From assembly GCA_964582705.1 (NCBI GenBank), contig CAZOTE010000055.1:1-13451 (forward strand): a DNA stretch of 13,451 nt. The letters run 5' to 3'. A program made the translations under genes and the position numbers. Position 1 is the stretch's first letter; each line of letters opens with the position of its first letter. Below the pieces are notes generated by a model. It ran no database searches. It was given only the letters and a program-made list of their open reading frames with translations, and was not told the DNA's origin. Positions 1 to 7,092 of the stretch are shown piece by piece. This DNA is from Alkalibacter sp964582705 (GTDB taxonomy: Bacteria > Bacillota > Clostridia > Eubacteriales > Alkalibacteraceae).

Positions 1-2
1 CT

Positions 3-230
3 CAAATCGCAGAGCTAAGAACTGTAAGAAACAGAAGCGTTAAAACCGGTATAAAAACTAGCATCAAAAAGTTCGAGGTGGCTCTTGATTCTAAAGATCC
101 GGAAACTGCTCTTGCCGCTTTTAAAGTTGCTGTTCAAAAACTTGATAAAGGTGTTGCAAAAGGAGTGCTTCATAGAAACTCAGCTGCAAGAAAGAAAAGC
201 AGCCTTGCAAGAAAACTTAATGCGATGTAA
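3..230 (+). CDS. rpsT: 30S ribosomal protein S20 (5'-truncated by window edge)
   Basis: This is the C-terminal 75 residues of ribosomal protein S20, a small helical protein of the 30S subunit that binds 16S rRNA. The open frame enters from the left edge as QIAELRTVRNRSVKTGIKTS and ends at TAA 228-230. The basic helical character, the central IKTSIKKFE stretch, the A-K-G-x-x-H-R-N-x-A-x-R-K-K-S signature and the K-L-N-A-M end are typical of S20. The family is usually about 85-90 residues, so roughly a dozen N-terminal residues and the start lie outside the window. The gene faces the comEA-comEC-holA cluster, the usual Firmicutes neighbourhood, and is followed by a bidirectional terminator. Identification is secure; the 5' end and promoter cannot be judged. 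Confidence 0.95.
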   Translation, partial: QIAELRTVRNRSVKTGIKTSIKKFEVALDSKDPETALAAFKVAVQKLDKGVAKGVLHRNSAARKKSSLARKLNAM

Positions 231-262
231 AAACCCCGTTCTATATTTCCCACAACGTGTCT

Positions 263-297
263 AAAAAAAAGACTACTCAAAGTAGTCTGTTTTTTTT
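263..297. terminator. Bidirectional intrinsic terminator between rpsT and holA
   Basis: A 7-bp stem AGACTAC (270-276) pairs with GTAGTCT (282-288) around a five-base loop. It is preceded by eight A (263-270) and followed by a T tract (290-297), so each strand reads stem-loop then U-run. It sits between the convergent ends of rpsT (stop at 230) and holA (stop at 306) and can end both transcripts. Confidence 0.88.
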
Positions 298-305
298 GCC
301 TGCTA

Positions 306-1328
306 TCATCTAAAATCGTACAACAGAAGCTCCAGCAGTACTTTCGGATCCGCTCTTGAGCTTTTTAGCAGGATATCGATTCTGGCACATCTGTTGTAGG
401 CTTTTTTAAGTTTATAAAAATCGAATCTCCTCGATTGCCTCAACGCATTATTGACCATAAAAGTTCTCAAGCCCGTCGAAGAGGCAATATTCTCCGTTGA
501 ATACCCTTTCATTTTAAGAATTTTGCATTGATACATTATTCTGAACTGTCTAACTATCATGGAAAGAATCTTTATAGCCGGCTCTCCACTGTCAAATAAG
601 TAATCCAATATCTCAAGTCCATCCTTCAAATTGCCTGTTCCTATGTGATCCAACATTTTAAAGATATTCGACTCCATGCTTTTAACCATTATTTTTTCTA
701 CTTCTTCCTGAGAAATAATCCTATCATTTCCTCCCAGGGATATAAGCTTTTCAGTTTCGTTTTCAATATCTCCCAAGGTCATTTTACTGTCTTTCCCAAG
801 GTAGTCCGTCCCTTCAATAAATAAATCCATAGCCTTTTTATCTATTGTTTTGCCGGATATCCTTATACGCTTTGTAATCCATCTTTCAAGATCTTTTCTC
901 TCAAGCTTGGCGCATTCCACCAAGCCTCCATTTTTTGCTATGTTTTTATACAATCTTCTCTTTTTGTCTATTGTCTTGCTTACGAAAACCAGACATGTAC
1001 TTTTATTTGGAGAATTCAAATACTCTATAAGCTTGTCTCCATCCTTTTCGTTTCCTCCGGTATTTGCAAGCAAGGGATAATCAACTATCAGAACCATCCT
1101 CTTTTCGCTCATAAAAGGCATCGTTTCACATTGACTTATTATGTCATCAGCTGTAGTGTTTTTGTCATCTATCTTGTGGTAATTGAATTGTTCAAAGCTC
1201 TCATCTATTAATGCTTTCTTTAGATTTTTCACCATCATCGATGACAGGAGATATTCTTCCCCATACACAAGATATAATTCCCCTATGTTGTTATCTTTTA
1301 TATTCTTTAAAAGCTCTTTATAATTCAT
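306..1328 (-). CDS. holA: DNA polymerase III subunit delta (clamp loader)
   Basis: The predicted 340-residue protein matches the delta subunit of the clamp loader, which opens the beta sliding clamp and helps load it onto primed DNA. It has the expected length, an N-terminal LYLVYGEEYLL segment (about 18-28) typical of the family, a central AAA+-like fold without a working ATP site, and the C-terminal collar-type helices including the G-x-P-A-x-K-I-L segment (about 251-258) found in HolA. The ATG start at 1328 overlaps the comEC stop by four bases (ATGA), so translation is probably coupled to comEC. The position downstream of comEC and convergent with rpsT is the standard Firmicutes arrangement and supports the call. 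Nothing looks damaged. Confidence 0.93.
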   Translation of the reverse strand: MNYKELLKNIKDNNIGELYLVYGEEYLLSSMMVKNLKKALIDESFEQFNYHKIDDKNTTADDIISQCETMPFMSEKRMVLIVDYPLLANTGGNEKDGDKLIEYLNSPNKSTCLVFVSKTIDKKRRLYKNIAKNGGLVECAKLERKDLERWITKRIRISGKTIDKKAMDLFIEGTDYLGKDSKMTLGDIENETEKLISLGGNDRIISQEEVEKIMVKSMESNIFKMLDHIGTGNLKDGLEILDYLFDSGEPAIKILSMIVRQFRIMYQCKILKMKGYSTENIASSTGLRTFMVNNALRQSRRFDFYKLKKAYNRCARIDILLKSSRADPKVLLELLLYDFR

Positions 1329-3619
1329 GGATGCTCCTCTATATAAGTTTTGATATTTACTTTCTCTCCATCGGTTACAAACTCAACTGCTCCATTTATA
1401 TCTGTACGTAAGTATTTTATACCTTCCCCGGCTAATCTTTCAAGTGTTTTATCCGAAGGATGTGCATAGCTGTTGTTTCTACCCACGCTTATTATTGCAT
1501 ATTCAGGATTTACCAAAGCCAAGAATTCTTCTGTCGTTGACGTATTGCTCCCATGATGTGGGATTTTTAAGATTGTGCTGTCTAAATCTTTGTTCATTGC
1601 TACCAGCTCTCTTTCCCCCTCTTCTTCGATATCTCCGGTAAATAAAAACGAAACTTCGTCATATATTAATTTGAGAACCACTGAACTGTTGTTTGCATCC
1701 AAATAAATAGTATTGTCACCTGGGTAATAAACTGTCATATTTATATCCTTTGACAGTCCTATCTTTTGCTCTTCTTTTGAATAAACTATTTTGGATCCGG
1801 CTTTTGCTCCTCTTTCAGCCAAAATTTCAAACCCCTCATCTTCCAATGGATTTATCATTATGTGTTTAATATTGACAGCATCTATTATCTCTATAATCCC
1901 ACCTATATGATCATAATGGGAATGGGTGCATATTACAAGATCCAACTTCCTGATGTTTTTGCTTAACAGTGCTTTTAAAACCACATCCTCGCCGATGCGT
2001 CTGTTATATGATCCTCCTCCATCTATCAATATGTTTTCTCCTCCTGGGGCCTCTATGAGTATGCTGTCTCCTTGTCCAACATCCAGTGCTGTGACTATAA
2101 GATTATTGCTGAAAAAATGTACGGGGACTATTAACAGCCACAGAAGACATATCCATATGGTTAATGCCGCCTTTCGACCTCGAATATCCAAATAAAAATA
2201 ACCCGCAAGGCTAAATAAAAAAGTGTAGTAAAGCAATATAAATGATGTGGACATTGTAGGTACTGTAACATATGAAAATCCGTGACCAATAAAAGATTCA
2301 GTAATGGCAAAACACAAGCCTGCCAACCTATCAAATAATGACATCACTGCACCTGATGCCACATCAAACATTGCTATTAGAGGCATAGCCGTCATAAAAG
2401 TCAGCAAGATAAAGCCTGCCATTGGAACTACAATAAGGTTTAGAATAAATGAAACCAGGGAGATCCCATTGAAGATGTAAGAGATAATGGGAAATGTAAA
2501 TGACTGAACAACGAATGTAATGGCCAGTGCATCCATAGGCTTTTTCCAATTCTCTTTTAAAAGGTTAGAAAAAACCTCCTTGAGAAAAGGATAAAAAACG
2601 GATATGGCAAAAACCGCAGAGTAAGAAAGAAGAAAAGAAGATGTGTAAACAATCAGCGGATTCACAGCCGCATTGACGCATCCTATAAAAAAAAGAGCGT
2701 TAAGAGTATCGTAAGAAAGCTTATAAGCCTTCGCCAACTGGTGCAAGGCTGCCATCGATGAAGCCCTGGCCACGGATATGCTAAAATCGCATAAAAAAGC
2801 ATATAGCAGCAATAGGATACACACAAAAATGAAACTTGTTTTTCCGGACATCTTTAATATGGATGCCAAAATCAACAAAAAACCGTATATGAACCCCACG
2901 TGAAGTCCGGAAACAGCCAATACGTGGGATATTCCACCTTTGGTAAATACCCTTGAATCATCTTCATCCATGCTTTTGATGCCAAACACCAAGCCCTTTA
3001 GAAAATCCCCATTTCTTTTATCCATTTTATCTTCAATCTCATTTATGATTCTTTCTCGAAAGTCGACTACGGGCTTGAGCAAAGGACTTATATCCCTTCT
3101 TATAAGTTTGAGAGATTGGGAGTCTGCGTAGAAAACAGAATAAACGCCTTTTGACCTCAGATAGAGATTATAATCAAATCCTCCCGGATTTCTCTTTCTG
3201 TCTGGAGCATACCCTGTCCCTGTCACTTTTATTACATCGCCTTTTTTTATCTGCACATCATATTCGCTTATGTTTATATAGCACTGAACTTTCTCCCCTA
3301 GATTTTTGACGTGCAGAATGAAACCTGTATTTTCATTTTTAGTTGATGGGAAGCTTGCCACCCTGCCTTCAATTGAAGAATTTTGACCAAATTCCATGCT
3401 GGATTGGCTTTTAATAAAGTATGTCGACCTGCCAAATACAATCGCTAAAAACAATACGACCAGCACCCCTGCCAAATATTTTTCGCTAATCTTCCTGCAT
3501 GATCCTATGGCTAGTGAAACAAGGGGTACTAGAAAAGTCAAAAGAATCATCTTATCGTAATAAATCGAGGCTGATATTGCTATTGAACCGGCAAACAAGA
3601 AAATAAACAGACGTCTCAA
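1325..3619 (-). CDS. comEC: ComEC/Rec2-type DNA-uptake channel protein
   Basis: The 764-residue polytopic membrane protein is ComEC, which carries incoming single-stranded DNA across the membrane during transformation. Domains in order: two or three N-terminal membrane segments (1-65); an extracytoplasmic OB-like region (about 80-170) with the R-N-P-G-G-F-D motif (143-149); the Competence membrane domain (about 200-475) with the signature SHVLAVSGLHVG (231-242); and a C-terminal metallo-beta-lactamase-like domain (about 505-764). The last domain has LDVGQGDS (512-519), the metal motif H566-S-H-Y-D-H571, T-G-D (661-663) and PHHGS (687-691), so the metal ligands appear intact. Length is normal for a full ComEC. 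The start is TTG at 3617-3619 with a GGTGAT-type ribosome site a few bases before it; no in-frame ATG or GTG lies just upstream. The gene follows comEA after 39 bases and overlaps holA by four. No comEB lies between comEA and comEC. Confidence 0.94.
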   Translation of the reverse strand: MRRLFIFLFAGSIAISASIYYDKMILLTFLVPLVSLAIGSCRKISEKYLAGVLVVLFLAIVFGRSTYFIKSQSSMEFGQNSSIEGRVASFPSTKNENTGFILHVKNLGEKVQCYINISEYDVQIKKGDVIKVTGTGYAPDRKRNPGGFDYNLYLRSKGVYSVFYADSQSLKLIRRDISPLLKPVVDFRERIINEIEDKMDKRNGDFLKGLVFGIKSMDEDDSRVFTKGGISHVLAVSGLHVGFIYGFLLILASILKMSGKTSFIFVCILLLLYAFLCDFSISVARASSMAALHQLAKAYKLSYDTLNALFFIGCVNAAVNPLIVYTSSFLLSYSAVFAISVFYPFLKEVFSNLLKENWKKPMDALAITFVVQSFTFPIISYIFNGISLVSFILNLIVVPMAGFILLTFMTAMPLIAMFDVASGAVMSLFDRLAGLCFAITESFIGHGFSYVTVPTMSTSFILLYYTFLFSLAGYFYLDIRGRKAALTIWICLLWLLIVPVHFFSNNLIVTALDVGQGDSILIEAPGGENILIDGGGSYNRRIGEDVVLKALLSKNIRKLDLVICTHSHYDHIGGIIEIIDAVNIKHIMINPLEDEGFEILAERGAKAGSKIVYSKEEQKIGLSKDINMTVYYPGDNTIYLDANNSSVVLKLIYDEVSFLFTGDIEEEGERELVAMNKDLDSTILKIPHHGSNTSTTEEFLALVNPEYAIISVGRNNSYAHPSDKTLERLAGEGIKYLRTDINGAVEFVTDGEKVNIKTYIEEHP

Positions 3620-3658
3620 AACATCACCGCTTTCATTTTTTATGCACTTTCTTAATCG

Positions 3659-4318
3659 TCAATTCGCAGTTATCATATCCTTTATCTTATCGAAAGTCTT
3701 ATCCCCGATTCGATTAACATTTTTTATATCGTCTATTGAAGCAAATCCGTTATTAGACTCTCTGTAGTCTATTATGCTCTGAGCAATGGTCGAACCAATT
3801 CCCGGAAGCGTTTCCAGCTCTGTTTTTCCAGCCGAATTGATATTGATTTTGTTGCTTGTCGTGATTTCAGCATCACTGCCCCCTGCATAAACGCTATTCG
3901 GTATTTTGGGCTCATTAATGTTGCCAATCACCACTTTTTGCTGGTCTGTCAAGAGAGATGCCAGGTTTACGCTGTCATAATCACCCTCCTTTGTTATTCC
4001 CCCTGCTTTTTCTACGGCTTCGTACAGTCTTGCTCCACTTTTAAGCTTGACCACCCCGGGACTTTTTACTTCACCGGAAACGTGTACATATATTTCAAGC
4101 TCCTCTTCAGCCATATCCTCATCTCCACTGATAATATCAGTATCTGACATTTTTTCTTGTGCTGCGTCTTCTTCCATATTTTCTTCAATTTCATAATCCG
4201 ACGACAAAGATATGTTTCCTCTGGCGAATCCTGTATAGAATAAAACAAAAGCACTGAGAATCAGTAGGCTAATCCCAATGATCCATACGCTTTGCCTGTC
4301 AAGCTTGCCTTTGATCAC
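3659..4318 (-). CDS. comEA: ComEA competence DNA receptor (SLBB + helix-hairpin-helix)
   Basis: This 219-residue protein is ComEA, the membrane-anchored receptor that binds incoming double-stranded DNA outside the cell and hands it to ComEC. It has a short basic N-terminus, one membrane segment (about 11-29), a very acidic linker (41-75), an SLBB domain (about 75-131, I-Y-V-H-V-S-G-E-V-K-x-P-G-V-V) and a C-terminal pair of helix-hairpin-helix motifs (about 156-217). The HhH region carries I-N-I-N-S-A-G-K-T-E-L, LPGIG (171-175) and V-N-R-I-G-D-K-T-F-D-K-I. The start is GTG at 4316-4318, chosen because an AGGAGGT site (4325-4331) lies six bases upstream. It leads the comEA-comEC-holA operon. 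An SLBB plus HhH organisation at about 200 residues is normal for Firmicutes ComEA. Confidence 0.94.
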   Translation of the reverse strand: MIKGKLDRQSVWIIGISLLILSAFVLFYTGFARGNISLSSDYEIEENMEEDAAQEKMSDTDIISGDEDMAEEELEIYVHVSGEVKSPGVVKLKSGARLYEAVEKAGGITKEGDYDSVNLASLLTDQQKVVIGNINEPKIPNSVYAGGSDAEITTSNKININSAGKTELETLPGIGSTIAQSIIDYRESNNGFASIDDIKNVNRIGDKTFDKIKDMITAN

Positions 4319-4324
4319 AAAACC

Positions 4325-4331
4325 ACCTCCT
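4325..4331 (-). promoter_or_regulatory. Ribosome binding site that fixes the comEA GTG start
   Basis: On the minus strand the sequence is AGGAGGT, a full Shine-Dalgarno match, six bases before GTG at 4318. It supports the non-ATG start of comEA. Confidence 0.85.
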
Positions 4332-4379
4332 TCTATCTTTTTCTACATATATTTACATTTACCTTTTTTTAATTTTATT

Positions 4380-4408
4380 TTGATTTTAAGAGATAAATTT
4401 ATTATACT
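4380..4408 (+). promoter_or_regulatory. Sigma-A-like promoter for the D,D-carboxypeptidase gene
   Basis: A TTGATT box (4380-4385; 4 of 6 to TTGACA) is followed after exactly 17 bases by TATACT (4403-4408; 5 of 6 to TATAAT). Transcription would start near 4415, giving a leader of about 23 bases before the ATG at 4438. The first 12-bp direct repeat fills most of the -35/-10 spacer. This is inferred from consensus and spacing only. Confidence 0.6.
4386..4397. repeat. 12-bp direct repeat, copy 1
   Basis: TTAAGAGATAAA, identical to the copy at 4410-4421. It lies inside the spacer of the plus-strand promoter. The copies are exactly 12 bp long, separated by exactly 12 bp that hold both -10 boxes. 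Possibly a regulator binding site. Confidence 0.8.
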
Positions 4409-4429
4409 GTTAAGAGATAAAACTATGGA
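4401..4429 (-). promoter_or_regulatory. Possible comEA promoter, -10 overlapping the divergent one
   Basis: On the minus strand 4406-4401 reads a perfect TATAAT. The hexamer 17 bases upstream (4429-4424, TCCATA) matches TTGACA at only 3 positions, so if real this promoter is weak or activator-dependent. A start near 4394 would give comEA a leader of about 75 bases. It shares four base pairs with the plus-strand -10. Confidence 0.35.
4410..4421. repeat. 12-bp direct repeat, copy 2
   Basis: TTAAGAGATAAA, second perfect copy. It covers the predicted plus-strand transcription start and lies upstream of the minus-strand -10, within its spacer. Confidence 0.8.
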
Positions 4430-4431
4430 GG
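4427..4431 (+). promoter_or_regulatory. Ribosome binding site that selects the ATG at 4438
   Basis: GGAGG at 4427-4431 directly abuts an ATG at 4432 (no spacing) but lies six bases from the in-frame ATG at 4438. The latter is the proper distance, so translation should begin at 4438. Confidence 0.82.
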
Positions 4432-4437
4432 ATGCAG

Positions 4438-5688
4438 ATGTTTAGAAAAACTCTTATAACACTTGCAGCATTATTTCTTTTTTCAGGATTAAATACCGTC
4501 AACTCACAGCCTTTAGTAGAATCAGAGGCTGCAATTTTGATGGATGGAAATACAGGTAAAATTCTATTTGAAAAAAACAGCCATGATATCCACTATCCTG
4601 CCAGCATAACGAAGATTCTCACAGCGCTCATTTTAGTGGAAAACACCGATCCGTCTGACAACATAATCGTTGGAGAGGATGTTCCTTTTCTCATAGAGAG
4701 AGGCAGCAGTCAGGTTTATCTAATACCCGGAGAAGTCCTAACTGCCGAACAAATGCTAAATGCATTGATGATTGAATCTGCAAATGACGCTGCAGTGGCC
4801 ATTGCCCAGCACATCAGCGGATCCATAGAAGAATTTTCTGCTTTGATGAATAGACGAGCTAAAGAATTGGGAGCGACTGATACCAATTTCACAAATCCCA
4901 ACGGACTACACGACGACAATCACTATACTACAGCCTATGACATGGCGATGATCATGAAAGAGGTCATAACTTACCCAGAGCTTAGGGATGTAATGACAAC
5001 AATCAATTACAACATCCCTGAAACCCAACACCAGGAAAAAAGATATCTCTGGACTAAAAATAGGCTCATAAGGTCCCCATCTAACGAATACTACTACGAA
5101 GACGTAACTGCTACAAAAACCGGATTTACATCAATGGCCGGAAATACTCTGGTCACGTCTGCTGCTAGAGATTCATTGAGCCTGATAACGGTGGTGCTGA
5201 AATCAAGGGGAGTAATGACCTATATCGACACATGCAACATGCTGGATTACGGATTCGATAATTTTACCACTGCTGTGCTTTCTGAGCCAAATCAGCTGGT
5301 AAAATCGATTCCCTTAGCTGGCGAAAATTTGGACCTACTTGCAGATAACAGACTGGTGTGCACGATTCCTAAGGATCAAGCGAGCCTAATCGACGCAAAG
5401 GTATTGGTAAGTGAAAATCTAGACCTTCCTTTGGACAAAGGCGAAGTCGTAGGAGAGGTGGTCTACACCCTCAAAGGAATCGAAATCGGGAAGGTGGCTT
5501 TGCTGTCAGCTCAAGCAATTTCAAAGCCATTTAACCTAATTGACCTTGTAAAGTCAGTTGCAGGCGCGGCATTTGCAATACTGCTAGCATCATATGCAGT
5601 GATTAGAGTATATGTGTCCAGGCAAAACAGAAAGATCAGAAGAAGAAAAAAGCTAAAAAAAATAAAGAATGAATATTCAAAATTCTGA
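4438..5688 (+). CDS. Serine-type D-Ala-D-Ala carboxypeptidase (DacF/PBP5-like, S11)
   Basis: This 416-residue protein is a low-molecular-weight penicillin-binding protein that removes the terminal D-alanine from peptidoglycan stem peptides outside the cell. Counting from the ATG at 4438, it has a signal peptide (about 1-22, hydrophobic LITLAALFLFSGL), the active-site S-I-T-K at 56-59 (SxxK), S-A-N at 114-116 (SxN) and K-T-G at 227-229. A beta-rich PBP5-type C-terminal domain (about 275-365) follows, then one membrane segment (about 372-393) and a strongly basic cytoplasmic tail (RQNRKIRRRKKLKK). All catalytic motifs are intact, so it should be active and bind beta-lactams. It reads away from comEA, with its own promoter and terminator, so it is probably monocistronic. 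Whether it is a vegetative PBP5 or a sporulation DacF/DacB type cannot be decided here. An ATG two codons earlier (4432) is in frame but too close to the ribosome site. Confidence 0.92.
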   Translation: MFRKTLITLAALFLFSGLNTVNSQPLVESEAAILMDGNTGKILFEKNSHDIHYPASITKILTALILVENTDPSDNIIVGEDVPFLIERGSSQVYLIPGEVLTAEQMLNALMIESANDAAVAIAQHISGSIEEFSALMNRRAKELGATDTNFTNPNGLHDDNHYTTAYDMAMIMKEVITYPELRDVMTTINYNIPETQHQEKRYLWTKNRLIRSPSNEYYYEDVTATKTGFTSMAGNTLVTSAARDSLSLITVVLKSRGVMTYIDTCNMLDYGFDNFTTAVLSEPNQLVKSIPLAGENLDLLADNRLVCTIPKDQASLIDAKVLVSENLDLPLDKGEVVGEVVYTLKGIEIGKVALLSAQAISKPFNLIDLVKSVAGAAFAILLASYAVIRVYVSRQNRKIRRRKKLKKIKNEYSKF

Positions 5689-5711
5689 CCTTGGGTCAGA
5701 ATTTTGTTTTT
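5679..5711. terminator. Terminator shared by the carboxypeptidase gene and hisJ-like gene
   Basis: A perfect 12-bp stem AAAATTCTGACC (5679-5690) and GGTCAGAATTTT (5694-5705) closes a three-base loop, followed on the plus strand by G and five T (5707-5711). The TGA of the plus-strand gene (5686-5688) lies in the left arm, and the TGA of the minus-strand gene (5698-5696) lies in the right arm. In the minus direction the U-run right after the stem is poorer (stem-borne TTTT, then a T-rich stretch about ten bases on), so termination is stronger on the plus strand. Confidence 0.87.
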
Positions 5712-6535
5712 ATCCACTCTTTTCCATCAAACGCATATATATGATCAATCCCTTTTGAAATCAGCAAGTCTCTTGTTTCGCCATAATAGAAATCAATTCC
5801 TTCTAAATCGTGGCTGTCTCCATTTACTGTAATCTTCACATCCATATCCTTTATTAAATCTAGTATCCAATGACTTGGATAGAAGCAGTCTGCTCCATAT
5901 CTTCTTATTCCTCCTGTATTTATTTCAATTACAGACCCGTATTCTTTAGCTATTGATAAAAACTCTTTAACAGCATCTACGTACCACTGATCTTCTTCAT
6001 TGAATAAAATACTGTTTTTATTGTTTTTCTTTATGATGTCCATATGACCTACTATATCCGGATTGCTCTCTTTTACCATTTTGGACATTATTTCGTAATA
6101 TGCTTCCACGGCTCTTCTGCCATCTCCATTGAAGGTAGTCTTTATTCCCTCTTTAACCCCTTCGAATGCATCATCGACGAACCAGTATCTATCCTCATCT
6201 GTTTTCCCCAGTGCATGGACAGATCCTATGAAATAGTCGAGCCTTTCCATATGATTTTTCATTACAGGGTTTAGTCCACGGTCAAAAAAGTAGTCAATTT
6301 CCATTCCTGTATAGACCTTAATCTTGTCTTTGTGTTTTAACTTAATCTCTTCTATCTCGTCAAAATATTCATCGAGTATTTTCTCATCCATAGTCCAGTG
6401 CTCTTCCTCTATCGGCGCGTGAGAGCTTATCCCGATGTGTTCAAAACCGGACTCAACAGCTTTTAACACCATATCTTCTATAGTGTTTTTGCCGTCACAA
6501 TACGTACAGTGTGCATGGTAGTTGGTTTTTATCAT
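5696..6535 (-). CDS. hisJ: PHP-domain phosphatase, histidinol-phosphatase (HisJ) family
   Basis: The 279-residue protein belongs to the PHP metallo-phosphoesterase family and most resembles HisJ-type histidinol-phosphatase, which removes phosphate from L-histidinol phosphate in histidine synthesis. Likely metal ligands are H7-A-H9, D14, H39, E79 (in GMEID), H107 (in GSVH), H164 (in VGHMD), and D240 and H242 (in GDSH); all the usual PHP positions appear filled. The length is normal for HisJ. The ATG at 6535 has a GAGGAGG site eight bases upstream. Only three bases separate it from the GNAT gene before it, so it is the last gene of the ABC-exporter operon. No other histidine gene is in the window, and PHP substrate is hard to predict, so another phosphate ester or a phosphodiester is possible. 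Confidence 0.82.
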   Translation of the reverse strand: MIKTNYHAHCTYCDGKNTIEDMVLKAVESGFEHIGISSHAPIEEEHWTMDEKILDEYFDEIEEIKLKHKDKIKVYTGMEIDYFFDRGLNPVMKNHMERLDYFIGSVHALGKTDEDRYWFVDDAFEGVKEGIKTTFNGDGRRAVEAYYEIMSKMVKESNPDIVGHMDIIKKNNKNSILFNEEDQWYVDAVKEFLSIAKEYGSVIEINTGGIRRYGADCFYPSHWILDLIKDMDVKITVNGDSHDLEGIDFYYGETRDLLISKGIDHIYAFDGKEWIKTKF

Positions 6536-6538
6536 GTG

Positions 6539-7078
6539 TCAGTCCTCCTCATTGATTTTTGCATATCTATAGTGATCCATCCATTCCCCGTTAATTTCCA
6601 AGAATTTAGGCGACATCCCTTCTTTGGCAAATCCCAATTTTTCAGCCACTCTGATTGATGCGTAGTTGCCTGTCACCATATTGATTTCCACTCTGTGCAA
6701 GCCAGCAATCTCAAAGACAAAATTTAGCACTTTTTCACATGCTTCGGTTACATATCCTTTGTTGACTTCAGCCGCATCGAGCTTGTATGACATGAAACAG
6801 CTCTTGAAATTGCCCCATATGATGCAATTGATGGTAACAGATCCTATTAAATCCCACGTGTCTTTTTTAAATATCCAAAACCTGTATTCCTCATCATTGC
6901 AAAATCGGTCCTTTTGATTTTTCAAGTCAAAGAAATGATACTTGAGGCTATAAAACTCCTCATTTCTTTTCGGTTCCCATTTTTCCAAAAATTCGGCATT
7001 TCGCTTATAGTAATCTGCTACTTTAGCTGCTTGCCTAGGGTTAGGCATTTTTAGCATAAGTCTTTTAGTTTCAAGCAT
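6539..7078 (-). CDS. GNAT family N-acetyltransferase (RimJ/RimL-like)
   Basis: The 179-residue protein is a GNAT acetyltransferase, which moves an acetyl group from acetyl-CoA to an amine. It starts with the typical L-E-T-K-R-L-x-L-K strand. The acetyl-CoA loop is N-K-G-Y-V-T-E-A (106-113), preceded by the S-Y-K-L-D-A strand. The C-terminal motif N-Y-A-S-I-R-V-A-E-K-L-G-F (138-150) and the I-N-G-E-W-M-D-H-Y ending are shared with the RimJ/RimL branch (Pfam Acetyltransf_3). Members acetylate ribosomal protein N-termini or small amines including antibiotics; the substrate cannot be read from the sequence. The ATG at 7078 has an AAGGGGGA ribosome site about eight bases upstream. It starts 14 bases after the second ABC gene and ends three bases before the PHP gene, so it is co-transcribed with both. 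Confidence 0.86.
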   Translation of the reverse strand: MLETKRLMLKMPNPRQAAKVADYYKRNAEFLEKWEPKRNEEFYSLKYHFFDLKNQKDRFCNDEEYRFWIFKKDTWDLIGSVTINCIIWGNFKSCFMSYKLDAAEVNKGYVTEACEKVLNFVFEIAGLHRVEINMVTGNYASIRVAEKLGFAKEGMSPKFLEINGEWMDHYRYAKINEED

Positions 7079-7092
7079 ATGTAAAGTCCCCC

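Noticed and set aside
850..1080. Plus-strand open frame of 76 codons opposite holA
   Set aside because: It is the complement of a strongly conserved coding gene, with no ribosome site or family resemblance.
2364..2549. 61-codon minus-strand frame inside comEC
   Set aside because: It lies wholly inside the ComEC membrane domain in another frame; the ComEC frame is intact across it.
3620..3658. Possible comEB or other gene between comEA and comEC
   Set aside because: Only 39 bases separate the two genes; there is no room for comEB.
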